Shown in pieces: positions 25,834 through 34,547 of a stretch of DNA of 64,000 nt. Both the position numbers and the translations under genes were made by a program. Origin of the DNA: Paenibacillus tyrphae (GTDB taxonomy: Bacteria; Bacillota; Bacilli; Paenibacillales; NBRC-103111); NCBI RefSeq assembly GCF_024158745.1, contig NZ_JAMZAW010000005.1, positions 1-64,000 on the forward strand, read 5' to 3'. Under the pieces are notes generated by a model, which made no database searches, had not been told where the DNA came from, and was given only the letters and a program-made list of their open reading frames with translations. The first letter of the stretch is position 1. Each line of letters opens with the position of its first letter.

Positions 25834-26916
25834 ATGAGCAGAAAGCGATTGCGCGATTACGGATTTACCGTCGGAAAGCTGCCGACCGGACAGTATAACA
25901 GCATTACGGATGTCCCCGGAGTATCCGTAGGGCATGTGACGTTACACGAGGACCGCCCCGATGCTTGCGTCCGGACGGGGGTCACAGCGATTTTGCCGCA
26001 TCAGGGCGATTGGTTTCGCGAAAAAACAGTCGCTGCGGCACATGTGATCAACGGCTTCGGCAAAACGGCCGGTCTGGTTCAAGTGGACGAGTTGGGCGTC
26101 ATCGAATCGCCGATTATGTTGACGAATACGTTCGGCGTACCGGCGGTGACCGAAGGCACGCTTCGTTACATGCTGGCGCAGGATAACGGAATCGGAGACC
26201 GCGACGGCTCGCTGAACGTCGTCACGGGGGAGTGCAACGACTCGTTGTTGAACGACATGAGAGGGCTGCACGTTCGTCCAGAGCATGCGATGGAAGCGAT
26301 CCGTCAGGGATGGGCAGCCACGGACCGCCGCGTCTCGGAAGGGGCGGTCGGAGCCGGAACCGGGATGGTCTGCTTCGGCTATAAGGGAGGAATCGGGACA
26401 TCGTCCAGACAGGTGGAAGCGGATGGATCAATTTACCATTTCGGGGTGCTGGTGCTGACGAACTTCGGCCTTGGGGAAGACTTGACCATACTTGGGAAGC
26501 CTGTGGGCGAATTCCTTCGGGCGAAGCCGGAGGAAGCGCGGGACAACGACGGCTCGATCATCATCGTGGTCGGCACCGATTTGCCGATGGACGCCCGCCA
26601 ATTGAAGCGGATTGCCAGGCGTGCAGGCTTCGGCTTGGCGCGTACCGGCTCGATCGCTCATCACGGAAGCGGCGACATCGTGATCGCCTTCAGCAACGGC
26701 AACCGCATTCCGCATACGCCGGCTTCCGGTGTGCTCGAGCTCCGCGTCGTTCGCGAAGACGGCCGGCTGATGTCCGAATGCTTCCGCGCCGTAACGGAGG
26801 CAACTGAGGAAGCGATCTACAACTCCTTGTTTATGGCGGAGACGACTTCGGGGCGCAAAGGAAGAACGATTGCTGCTCTACCGGTTGAGGAAGTGCTGGC
26901 CGTACTGGGACGCTGA
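25834..26916 (+). CDS. P1-family aminopeptidase/D-esterase (DmpA-like)
   Basis: A 360-residue member of the self-cleaving N-terminal-nucleophile family S58. It carries ITDVPGVSVGHVTL, TGVTAILPH, VVTGECNDSLLND, GAVGAGTGMVCFGYKGGIGTSSR and, centrally, DNDGSIIIVVGTDLPM, where the Gly-Ser bond is the expected autocleavage site freeing the nucleophilic Ser. DmpA-type enzymes release N-terminal L- or D-residues. ATG 25834 has GAGGGAG upstream; earlier in-frame starts overlap the previous gene by 49 bases or more. It ends the D-amino-acid set. Confidence 0.86.
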   Translation: MSRKRLRDYGFTVGKLPTGQYNSITDVPGVSVGHVTLHEDRPDACVRTGVTAILPHQGDWFREKTVAAAHVINGFGKTAGLVQVDELGVIESPIMLTNTFGVPAVTEGTLRYMLAQDNGIGDRDGSLNVVTGECNDSLLNDMRGLHVRPEHAMEAIRQGWAATDRRVSEGAVGAGTGMVCFGYKGGIGTSSRQVEADGSIYHFGVLVLTNFGLGEDLTILGKPVGEFLRAKPEEARDNDGSIIIVVGTDLPMDARQLKRIARRAGFGLARTGSIAHHGSGDIVIAFSNGNRIPHTPASGVLELRVVREDGRLMSECFRAVTEATEEAIYNSLFMAETTSGRKGRTIAALPVEEVLAVLGR

Positions 26917-26922
26917 TCGGGG

Positions 26923-28113
26923 TCAAGGCTCATACCCGACCAGCCAGTCCAGCCGGCTGATTTGCATCCGGGCAGGGAGCAGGCGAAGCAGCCGGTTCCG
27001 GACGGCCATGGCGGCGGGGTGCGCGAGCTGCACCATCCGGCCCATCGCGCGCGACCTGCGGACGACCAGCGCGGTCCGTCCGAACCGCTCCCGCTCATAT
27101 TGCTGCAGAGCGGCGGCGGCATCGGGAGTGCCCGGCGTGCCGCACGCCTGCCTCAAGCAGCGAGACAGCGCAAGGGCGTCCTCCATCGCCTGCGCCCCGC
27201 CTTGCCCGAGGTTGGGCAGCATCGGATGCGCGGCGTCGCCGAGCAAGGTTACGCGCCCCCGGCTCCAGCCGGCGAGCGGCCGGCGGTCGAAAATATCGTG
27301 CGAAAGGATGGAGGCCTCATCCGTCGCAGAGATCAGCGCCTCGATCGGCTCCATCCAGCCGTGAAATTGGCGCAGCGCGGCCGCCTTCCTCTCGGCGGGC
27401 AGGAGCTCTTGGCCTTGCGGCGCGTTGATGGCGGCGAACCAGAAGATGCGTCCTTGCCCTATCGCCGATACGCCGAACCGCTTGCCCGGCCCCCAGGCTT
27501 CGAAACCGCCGCCTTGCTCGAACGGGTACCGTTCGTCGTGCCAATTCGCGATGCCCCGCAGCGCGGAATATCCGGCATAACGAAGCGGGGCGCTCTCGCT
27601 GAAGAGCTGCGCCCGAACGGCGGAGTGAAGGCCGTCGGCGCCAATCAGCACGTCCCCTTCGGCGGTCGTGCCGTCCTCGAAGACGGCCTTGACGCTCCGC
27701 TCGTTTTGCTCCCAGCTGCGCAATTTCTTATCTGTGCGTACCGTCCCGGGCTCCAGACGGCCGAGCAACACGGAATGCAGATCGGTCCGGTGGATCAGGT
27801 AACTCTGTGCCCCGTAGCGCCGGGCTTGCTCGTCTGTCGGAAGCGACACCAGCAGCTGTCCGTCCGATGTATAAATATCCGCTTGCCGTACAGGGGCTCC
27901 GAGACGGCTTGCCTGCTCGTCCGCTCCAAGCTGCCGCAGCGCTTTCATGGCATTGGCGGCGAGGACGATGCCGGCGCCGATGCCTGACAGGAAGTGCGTC
28001 CTCTCGTAGACCGAAACTTCCCAACCTGTGGTTTGCAGCGCGATGGCTGCCGACAATCCGCCGATACCGGCGCCGATAATGACCGCTCGGGGACGGGATG
28101 AAGCCGATGCCAT
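26923..28113 (-). CDS. FAD-dependent monooxygenase
   Basis: A 396-residue flavoprotein hydroxylase of the PHBH-like class: dinucleotide motif VIIGAGIGGLSAAIAL at the N-terminus, DG motif VLIGADGLHSAVR, and GDAAHPMLPNLGQGGAQAMEDALAL that binds the FAD ribityl chain. Such enzymes hydroxylate aromatic or related substrates with NAD(P)H and oxygen. It is convergent with the P1 peptidase gene (stops six bases apart). Substrate unknown. Confidence 0.87.
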   Translation of the reverse strand: MASASSRPRAVIIGAGIGGLSAAIALQTTGWEVSVYERTHFLSGIGAGIVLAANAMKALRQLGADEQASRLGAPVRQADIYTSDGQLLVSLPTDEQARRYGAQSYLIHRTDLHSVLLGRLEPGTVRTDKKLRSWEQNERSVKAVFEDGTTAEGDVLIGADGLHSAVRAQLFSESAPLRYAGYSALRGIANWHDERYPFEQGGGFEAWGPGKRFGVSAIGQGRIFWFAAINAPQGQELLPAERKAAALRQFHGWMEPIEALISATDEASILSHDIFDRRPLAGWSRGRVTLLGDAAHPMLPNLGQGGAQAMEDALALSRCLRQACGTPGTPDAAAALQQYERERFGRTALVVRRSRAMGRMVQLAHPAAMAVRNRLLRLLPARMQISRLDWLVGYEP

Positions 28114-28220
28114 GCGGGACCCTCCTTTCGGGCAGCTAACGCTGCCAGTTAAGCGATACCCTGATTATAAGGCGAAGCCCTGGTTCTAACAATGGTACCG
28201 TCCAGCGGTACTATCATAGA

Positions 28221-28273
28221 AAAAGCCGTCCTCCGTTGACTAATCAACGGGAAGGACGGCTTTCGCTTTTTTA
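28221..28273. terminator. Terminator downstream of the oligopeptide-binding gene
   Basis: AAAAGCCGTCCT pairs with AAGGACGGCTTTC around an inner GTTGA/TCAAC stem, and a further T run follows at 28268-28273 on the plus strand. On the minus strand the A run at 28219-28224 reads as T, so it can serve the minus-strand lipoprotein gene that ends at 28282. Confidence 0.75.
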
Positions 28274-28281
28274 GCTTGAGC

Positions 28282-29955
28282 TTACTTCACATACGCCCAC
28301 TTGAGCTCATATTCAAGCGCATACGGCGGGAAGACCGCACCTTGCAGTTTCGGGTCTTTGAGCCAGCTGAGGGAGCGGAAGTAGTTCGGGATGATCGGCA
28401 TTTCCTCCATCAATATTTTTTCGCCGTCGACCATCATCTGCGAACGCTTCGCTTTATCCATCTCGTTCTGCGCGCCTTTAATAAACTTGTCGTATTCGGC
28501 ATTGGACCAACCAACATCGTTGAATTCGTTGCCGGTCACGTACATTTCGAGGAACGTCATCGGATCGTTGTAATCGGCGCTCCAGCCGGAGAGAGACGCT
28601 TCATATTTGTGGTTGTTCTCGTTATCTACGCGCAGCTTGTGCGGAACCGGCTCGCCGATGGCGTCGACGCCGAGATTTTGCTTCCACTGGGCGAGGATGA
28701 ACTCGACGGATTTCGGTCCGACCCCGTTGTCGTCCGCTTGAAGCTTGAACTTCGGCAGCTGCGCCACGCCCAGCTCCTTCAAGCCTTCTTGCAGCAATTG
28801 CTTCGCTTTGGCCGGATCGAATTTCGGTCGCAGATCGCCCGCTTTTTTGCGGAACTCTCCACCGTTGCCGTCGCTCGTTCCGTTCGGTACGAAGCCAGTA
28901 GCCGGTACGGGGCCTTTGCCTGTAACCGTTTCGATGAACGCTTTGGTGTCGATGGCAAGCGCAAGCGCTTGACGAACTTTTTTGTTCTTGAAGGCCGGGA
29001 CGTTCTCCTGGCTCAGCTTAACATACCAGGAAGACAGCTCGGGCTGCAGGACGAATTCCGGCTTACCTTCCCACTGATTGATGCTCTCGCGGGTAATGTT
29101 TTGCAGCTGGGTCGCTCCGGTTTGGAACAGGTTCAGACCGGTGTTTTCGTCTTTGACGATGTTCAGCGTAATTTTTTCCAGCTTGACTTTATCTTTGTCC
29201 CAATATTTATCGTTTTTGACTAAGACGAGCTGCTGCTCATGGTCCCATTGGGCCAGCTTGAACGGACCCGGGCCGATGGCGGATTCTGCGTCTGCGCCGT
29301 TTTTATCGCCATATTTTTCGACGATGTCTTTGCGTTGCGGGAAAAATTGCAGGAAGGATAATTGCTCGGTGAAGAACGGAATCGGGCGTTCCAAGGTAAT
29401 TTCCACCGTTTTCTCATCCAGCGCCTTGACGCCGAGCGCTTTCTTCGCCGCTTCGAGCTCTTGGGGGGTCTTGGCTTTCTGCACGTCCGCCCCGCCCTTA
29501 ACCCAAGCTACCATAAAAGCATACAACGCCTTGGTCGAAGGGTCCAGCGTACGCTGGTACGAGTAGACGAAGTCTTCGGCTTTGACCGGCTGGCCGTCGG
29601 AGTAGACCAAATTGTCTTTCAGCTGGATCGTGTACGTTTTACCGTCTGCCGAAATTTTCGGCATGTCTTTCGCTAGCCCCGGCTCGGCTTTGCCGTCCTT
29701 ATTGAGACGGTACAGCCCTTCGCTAACGGCGTTCATGACGGTAAACGCTGCCACCTGCGTCGATTTGGAGACGTCCATCGCCCCCGGTTCCGTCCTGAAG
29801 TTAAGGGTGATCTCCTGCTTGGGGGCAGCGCTCTTCTCGCCGCCTTCCGTTCCCGTACCGGTGTTCGTACCGGTGCTGCCGCCAGTACATCCGGCTGCCG
29901 TTGCGCCGACAACAGTCAGGATGACCGTTGTAGCCAGCCATTTGCGAATCTTCAT
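28282..29955 (-). CDS. Oligopeptide ABC transporter substrate-binding lipoprotein (OppA-type)
   Basis: A 557-residue extracellular binding protein of the SBP_bac_5 (peptide/nickel) family. Signal peptide with KIRKW and a hydrophobic core leading to lipobox GATAAGC, then a Gly/Thr-rich linker. Conserved segments include ITLNFRTEPGAMDVSKS, YTIQLKDNLVYSDGQPVKAEDFVYSYQR and RSQMMVDGEKILMEEMPIIPNY. No permease or ATPase genes are adjacent, so it probably serves an importer encoded elsewhere, taking up oligopeptides. Confidence 0.9.
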   Translation of the reverse strand: MKIRKWLATTVILTVVGATAAGCTGGSTGTNTGTGTEGGEKSAAPKQEITLNFRTEPGAMDVSKSTQVAAFTVMNAVSEGLYRLNKDGKAEPGLAKDMPKISADGKTYTIQLKDNLVYSDGQPVKAEDFVYSYQRTLDPSTKALYAFMVAWVKGGADVQKAKTPQELEAAKKALGVKALDEKTVEITLERPIPFFTEQLSFLQFFPQRKDIVEKYGDKNGADAESAIGPGPFKLAQWDHEQQLVLVKNDKYWDKDKVKLEKITLNIVKDENTGLNLFQTGATQLQNITRESINQWEGKPEFVLQPELSSWYVKLSQENVPAFKNKKVRQALALAIDTKAFIETVTGKGPVPATGFVPNGTSDGNGGEFRKKAGDLRPKFDPAKAKQLLQEGLKELGVAQLPKFKLQADDNGVGPKSVEFILAQWKQNLGVDAIGEPVPHKLRVDNENNHKYEASLSGWSADYNDPMTFLEMYVTGNEFNDVGWSNAEYDKFIKGAQNEMDKAKRSQMMVDGEKILMEEMPIIPNYFRSLSWLKDPKLQGAVFPPYALEYELKWAYVK

Positions 29956-30647
29956 AAGCTCGCTCCTTTTTCATTATTTTATATAATCAAGAACGACGAT
30001 GAATCGTTCTGTGATCCCTTTGCAAAAATTACGCAAGACGCATCGACTGCCGCGTTGGTTATGCAGGTTCTTATGAAGTAGGGAGTAGAGCAGCAGGACT
30101 AGCGGCTCGGGGACGGCAGGAGCATGGAGGAAGGCCCGGTAGGAAGTGAATGCTCGTCCCAAATTCTAGGTGTGGTAAAAGATTACTGGGATATTTGTAA
30201 TATTAAGATTGTAAAAATATATTACCAAGCTACCACAATATACCAGTGTTTTCAATACAATTTTAATAAAATGTATTCGTTTTCAAAAAGAAAATGACGG
30301 GAAGGCTGTTAATGAAATAACCATAGGTTAAACGGGTGGAGGGCGGATGCAAAATTATCGGATGGCGTGTGCCCGGGAGGATGAAAGCGTAGGTCAAAAG
30401 AACGACGTGCCAAGGAGCGTTCGGAAAAAAGGTTAATAGCGAGAGAGGGAAAATAAATTTTTTGGGATAAAATGTATGATTTTGGCGAAAGAGCCCGATA
30501 TTGAGCAAGGCCGTTGCAAGCGGCATCCGCAACACATCCGGACACCCGGAGAAGATCAAGGCCGAGCTAAACGAATATTTTTTCGAAACCTCTGAAACCT
30601 AAATGCGCTCTCGCCGGTCTAAAGGGTATACATGGGAGGGGAAGGAC
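29956..30647. other. Long intergenic region between oppA-like and sigma genes
   Basis: Nearly 700 bases without a convincing gene. Bases 30170-30300 are strongly AT-rich, which suits promoters for the divergent genes. Short ORFs here lack ribosome sites and coding character. Only the possible ECF promoter just before the sigma gene is noted separately. Confidence 0.5.
30593..30620 (+). promoter_or_regulatory. Possible ECF-sigma promoter (autoregulatory)
   Basis: TGAAAC (30593-30598) is a good ECF -35 element; CGGTCT lies 16 bases downstream, resembling a CGTC-type -10 with one extra base. It is about 30 bases before the ribosome site of the sigma gene, where an autoregulatory promoter would be expected. 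Confidence 0.35.
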
Positions 30648-32714
30648 ATGAACCGAAGCGACCGGGTCAGAGAAGCCCAATCGGGAAATCACGCGGCCTT
30701 CCTGGCTCTGATCGAGGAACAGCAGGACCGCCTGCGCCGGATTGCCTATTATTACGTGCGGCAGGACATGGACGCGGAGGATGTGGTCCATGAGGCGATC
30801 TACAAGGCGCTTGTCGGACTGCCGAAGCTGAAGCAGCCGCAATTTTTCGCCACTTGGCTGACCCGCATCGTCATCAACTGCGCGCTGACGGCGCTGGACA
30901 AGCGGCAGCGGCTGGTGCCGGATGATAGCCGTGCAGCCGAACGTCAGCCGGCTCTCGTGCCCGATCCCGACGACCGTCTCGACTTGCGTTCGGCGGTCCG
31001 GCAGTTGGAGCCGAAGCAGAGACAGGTGATCACATTCAAATATTGGCACGATATGACGATCGAGGAGATCGCCGTTTTGCTCCGCAAGCCGATAGGCACG
31101 GTGAAAACCATTTTGCACAGGGGGTTGAAGGAATTGCGCAAACGATACGATAACCCGGACGAACCGGCAGGCTCAAGCCTGTCCCCATCAGCCGGTGCTT
31201 CCGAATTATCCGGCGAGGAAGCCTTGCAGCACAAGCTGGCCGAATTGAAGCTGCGGACGGAGGAGCTCTTCGACATCCCGGAAGCGTACGAGCTTACGAT
31301 TGCGGATTATCACGAAGACAAGCGCGAAGGCGGGCGGGCGATGTTCGTCTGGACGAAAGCGGGCGAAGACCCCATATGGAGCAAGTCCGGCAAGGATAGC
31401 GGCCTGTCCGTGGAGCTTAACGCTCAAGGGGATCTAGTCGAGTATACGATCGATGTGGAGGAGGCGGCCAGCGATTTGCCGGAGCTGTCTGTGGAACAAT
31501 TGCGGCTCAAGGCGGAGAAGTTCGTGCTCGACCATTATCCGGGCGCGCTGAAGCCGTTTTCCCTGACGCGCACCAAGTCCGCAGACTCCGGGACGCTATT
31601 CTTTTATGAACAGGAGATCATGGGGCTGCCGCTGCCGCTGTCGGGGTTCCGGGTCAAAGTTCATCGCAGCGGCATCGTCAGCGACTTCCGGTATTTCGGC
31701 CGGCAGACGAAGCCGAAAGTCCCGGAGTTTATTGTTCCGAAGGAGCGGCTTCTGCGCCAGATTTCGGATACTGCCAAGCTGGACCTGCGGCTGGACTTCC
31801 TTCACAAGTCCGTCGACGATACGGAAAAGGATGAGCTGAGGCTGGTCTACGAACCGAGAACCCGCTGGATGCTTTTCCGGGCGGACGGGACGGAAGAGGC
31901 CCGCGAAGCAGCCGACGAAGATACGGAATCCGAAGAACCGGCCATATGGCTGCCTGTTCCCGAGCGGCCTGCGGTCGAGGCTCCGGCCGTCCAGACGGCG
32001 CAGGACGCTCAGGAGCTGCTCGGAATCGATCCGGACCGGTACGAGCTGCTGAGGGAAGTGGAAATGGACGACCGGATGACCGGTATCGTCTGGCGACGGC
32101 GCGATTGGCAACCGATGTCGTCAGAGGATCGTTCGCTGGACGCCTTTTTCCGGCAGCGGTCGGAGGAGACGCTGAAAGCGAAGATCGATCCGGTCGGCGG
32201 AAGGCTGGTGTCGTTTATTCGTTTTGAAGAGGAGGCTCCAGGGGAGCTGAGGCTGTCACGGGAAGAGTGCTTGGACATCGCACTGAGATTTTTGGACCGT
32301 ATGTCGCCGGGGTTGGCGCCGTTTTTGCAGCTGCGGCAGCAGGAGGAAGTGTCCGATTCCGACAGGGAGCACTTCGATTTCCGCATCGGGAAACAGGGCG
32401 TCTGGCTGGAATTGGAGCATATCCGGATATCCGTCAACAAGACGTCGGGACAGATTGGACATGTGACGGGCCCGTCTGTCGATCCGGCGCAATTGCGGGC
32501 TGTCGAGGTTACGCCGCTCATGGACGAGGCAGAGGCGCGGCGGATTTATGCGGAAGCTCTCGATCTGAAGCTGGGGTGGGAGACGGATTACTCGGCCAAC
32601 GGCAAAAGGCGCCGTTACCGCTTGATGTACCGTCTGGTGCATAAGGAAAAGGGCCGGGAAATCCGTTGGATCGATGCCCGAACGGGCGAGTTGATTTGTT
32701 CGAAGCTGGATTAA
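30648..32714 (+). CDS. ECF sigma factor fused to YcdB/YcdC-like domains
   Basis: A 688-residue protein. Residues ~10-90 are sigma region 2 (AEDVVHEAIYKAL, FATWLTRIVINCALT) and ~115-170 are region 4 (LRSAVRQLEPKQRQVITFKYWHDMTIEEIAVLL...GTVKTILHRGLKELRKRY). The remaining ~500 residues contain two related units (LSVEQLRLKAEKFVLDHYPG...GFRVKVHRSGIVSDFRYFG and LSREECLDIALRFLDRMSPG...WLELEHIRISVNKTSGQIG) resembling the YcdB/YcdC repeated domain of secreted Bacillus proteins. No membrane helix or signal peptide. GGGAGGGGAAGG precedes ATG 30648. Canonical ECF factors are about 160-200 residues, so the fusion is unusual. A small membrane-protein gene follows. Confidence 0.8.
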   Translation: MNRSDRVREAQSGNHAAFLALIEEQQDRLRRIAYYYVRQDMDAEDVVHEAIYKALVGLPKLKQPQFFATWLTRIVINCALTALDKRQRLVPDDSRAAERQPALVPDPDDRLDLRSAVRQLEPKQRQVITFKYWHDMTIEEIAVLLRKPIGTVKTILHRGLKELRKRYDNPDEPAGSSLSPSAGASELSGEEALQHKLAELKLRTEELFDIPEAYELTIADYHEDKREGGRAMFVWTKAGEDPIWSKSGKDSGLSVELNAQGDLVEYTIDVEEAASDLPELSVEQLRLKAEKFVLDHYPGALKPFSLTRTKSADSGTLFFYEQEIMGLPLPLSGFRVKVHRSGIVSDFRYFGRQTKPKVPEFIVPKERLLRQISDTAKLDLRLDFLHKSVDDTEKDELRLVYEPRTRWMLFRADGTEEAREAADEDTESEEPAIWLPVPERPAVEAPAVQTAQDAQELLGIDPDRYELLREVEMDDRMTGIVWRRRDWQPMSSEDRSLDAFFRQRSEETLKAKIDPVGGRLVSFIRFEEEAPGELRLSREECLDIALRFLDRMSPGLAPFLQLRQQEEVSDSDREHFDFRIGKQGVWLELEHIRISVNKTSGQIGHVTGPSVDPAQLRAVEVTPLMDEAEARRIYAEALDLKLGWETDYSANGKRRRYRLMYRLVHKEKGREIRWIDARTGELICSKLD

Positions 32715-32727
32715 AGGGGATGGTTCG

Positions 32728-32871
32728 GTGAGGATGAGCAAAAGAACGGAACAGAGGTACAGCATGCGTTTGCTGAAGCTGTGGATCCGCATGCCCCGAG
32801 AGCTTCGTTACCTGGCGATTATTGGATCGATGGTCTTCTTGTATTGGTTCTTCAAGTGGCTTAACGGGTGA
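32728..32871 (+). CDS. Small membrane protein downstream of the sigma fusion
   Basis: A 47-codon ORF read directly, GTG 32728 (or ATG 32734) to TGA 32871. A basic N-terminus (SKRTEQRYSMRLLKLW) precedes one hydrophobic helix (YLAIIGSMVFLYWFFKWL) ending near the C-terminus. AAAGGGG precedes the start, and it begins 13 bases after the sigma gene, before the operon terminator. It may interact with the sigma fusion at the membrane, but this is inference from position. Confidence 0.6.
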   Translation: MRMSKRTEQRYSMRLLKLWIRMPRELRYLAIIGSMVFLYWFFKWLNG

Positions 32872-32890
32872 TTCTGCAGGTTCAAACGAT

Positions 32891-32943
32891 GCCCTCCCCG
32901 GGTAAGGAAGGACACATCTTCCTTTTCCGAAGGAGGGCTTTTT
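32891..32943 (+). terminator. Terminator of the sigma-fusion operon
   Basis: GCCCTCC (32891-32897) pairs with GGAGGGC (32932-32938), with an inner GGAAG/CTTCC helix, followed by TTTTT. Confidence 0.75.
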
Positions 32944-32984
32944 ATGGCGGACTACGCCTATATTACCGTCAAGCTGACGGCCGG

Positions 32985-33641
32985 TCAGTAGCCGTCCGTT
33001 CTCTGTCCCTTCCGCTCGGCCAGATCTGCGCCTTGATGCGCAGAAATGGAGCCGAGATGCGGCGAACCGGTATCCGTCTGGCCCGACCCCGCTGCAGGCC
33101 TGCGAAAGGGCGCGATCCACCGGCCGAGTGTGAACCCGATACCGATCAGAAAAAACACGAGCGGGAGGACGATGGCGATGCCGAGCCATAGGGCGGCTGG
33201 CTCTACTAAGTCTGCCTGATAAAAGCGGTAAAGGGCGTACGAGGCGTACGGAATTTCCACCAGCGCTGCCGTTACGGCTCCGACGGTGTAGCTCCGCTTC
33301 CCTAGTGATAAGCCTACATGCTTAATACCGTCCAGCAGCATGACCGCGACCATGCCAAGGAAGACGGGGCCGAGCTTCCCTCCGTCCTCCACCGCTGCTG
33401 CGGCCATGCCCGTACCAAGGCAGATAAGCGATCCGATCAGCACGACAGCCGTCGCGAATTGAACGGTAATGCTTTTGTCCCAGTTTAGCGCCCGCTGCAT
33501 CAACGGGGACAGGGTGTGTTTGCGCGGCCGTACCCAGCGTTCCACGGTGACGATTTCCTCGCCGTCATGAAGGAAGAAGGCGACGGGCAGAAGCCAGATC
33601 AATAGATGCAGGGAAATCCAGTCATTCAGAAAAGCGAGCAT
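32985..33641 (-). CDS. HXXEE-domain membrane protein
   Basis: A 218-residue integral membrane protein with about six hydrophobic helices and the motif HDGEE in the first (LLPVAFFLHDGEEIVTVERW), which defines the HXXEE family of unknown function. The C-terminal ~40 residues are polar and of low conservation character. It is downstream of a TetR gene in the same direction, separated by 91 bases that contain a TTGAGTAAACACTCAA palindrome, so it is probably the TetR target. Confidence 0.78.
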   Translation of the reverse strand: MLAFLNDWISLHLLIWLLPVAFFLHDGEEIVTVERWVRPRKHTLSPLMQRALNWDKSITVQFATAVVLIGSLICLGTGMAAAAVEDGGKLGPVFLGMVAVMLLDGIKHVGLSLGKRSYTVGAVTAALVEIPYASYALYRFYQADLVEPAALWLGIAIVLPLVFFLIGIGFTLGRWIAPFRRPAAGSGQTDTGSPHLGSISAHQGADLAERKGQRTDGY

Positions 33642-33679
33642 GTTAGGTTCCTCCTTGTTTGTTTCTTATGGAGTTACAA

Positions 33680-33695
33680 TTGAGTAAACACTCAA
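33680..33695. promoter_or_regulatory. TetR operator in front of the HXXEE gene
   Basis: TTGAGTAAACACTCAA is a palindrome with TTGAGT arms. Its reverse complement occurs in front of tetR at 34377-34392. Confidence 0.7.
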
Positions 33696-33732
33696 AAGTT
33701 GCTTAAAAAAATTTGGCCTTTCAAGGAACGCA

Positions 33733-34353
33733 TTAGGCATCACCTTTGTAAAGGCCGTGGAGCAGCAGGCCGACCAGTTGGCGAATATAAGCTTCTTCAT
33801 CGCCCAGCACGGCCATTTCGCTCCCAAAGCGGGAATGCAGCGCGAAATAAAGCAGGATCGACGCATTAAGCATCGTTGCGGCGACGTGATAGGTTTGCTC
33901 GCTTATTTGTCCAACGGGGGCCGACTGCTTCAAAATGCTGCTGCCGGAGGCGCCGATGTTTCCGATGAGCCGGAGCACTTCCTGAGAAACGGCCTCATCC
34001 CGCATCATCTCTGGGGACCAGATCAGCAGAAGGTACTCCCGGTTTTCCTTCAAAAATTGCAGGTACCGGCATCCGTACTGTACCAGCGCTTCGTCCAACG
34101 GCAGCCGCTTCCACCGGTCCGCGCCGTCCTGCGCCAGCAGCGCGAAGGAGAAGCTGTGGACAATATGCATGAGCAGCTTGCGCTTGCCGCCGAAGTAGTA
34201 GAAGATTAAGCCTTCCGTTACGCCGCTTTCCTCTGCGATTTCCTTGGTCGTCGTCGCATGGTAGCCTTTCGCGGAAAAAAGGCGGAGGGCCGCCGTGACG
34301 ATTTTTTGTTTTTTCAGCTCGGGATCGTTCTTTTCGCCTCTCGCCATCGCCAT
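33733..34353 (-). CDS. TetR-family transcriptional regulator
   Basis: A 206-residue TetR-type repressor with N-terminal HTH (KIVTAALRLFSAKGYHATTTKEIAEESGVTEGLIFYYFGGKRKLL) and a helical ligand domain. Three nearby ATG codons (34356, 34353, 34347) are possible; 34353 has the best distance from GGAAGGA. Farther upstream ATGs would fall in the operator. The matching 16-bp palindromes before this gene and before the HXXEE gene indicate autoregulation and control of that neighbour. Confidence 0.88.
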   Translation of the reverse strand: MAMARGEKNDPELKKQKIVTAALRLFSAKGYHATTTKEIAEESGVTEGLIFYYFGGKRKLLMHIVHSFSFALLAQDGADRWKRLPLDEALVQYGCRYLQFLKENREYLLLIWSPEMMRDEAVSQEVLRLIGNIGASGSSILKQSAPVGQISEQTYHVAATMLNASILLYFALHSRFGSEMAVLGDEEAYIRQLVGLLLHGLYKGDA

Positions 34354-34376
34354 CATTCGTCCTTCCTGCTCAAATT

Positions 34377-34392
34377 TTGAGTGTTTACTCAA
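34377..34392. promoter_or_regulatory. TetR operator in front of tetR
   Basis: TTGAGTGTTTACTCAA, with the symmetry extending into flanking AAATT/AATTA bases; the reverse complement of the site at 33680-33695. Confidence 0.7.
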
Positions 34393-34547
34393 AATTATAG
34401 TTGAGCCTCTCCAATTGTCAAGCCGCATATCGCACAGGGGCTATGAAAAACGAACGGCAGCAAGCCCGCCTTCAGGGGACGGATTGCTGCCGCAACCTCA
34501 AGTCTGATTAACCGTCCGAACGGCATTCCGAAACCCGCGGTCCGGGT

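Noticed and set aside
26962-27987. A 341-codon plus-strand ORF opposite the FAD monooxygenase
   Set aside because: Antisense shadow; the minus-strand frame carries the FAD motifs and the convergent arrangement is normal.
28276-29223. A 315-codon plus-strand ORF opposite the oligopeptide-binding gene
   Set aside because: It is antisense to a clear lipoprotein gene. Its product is low-complexity and has no ribosome site; it arises from the codon bias of the real gene.
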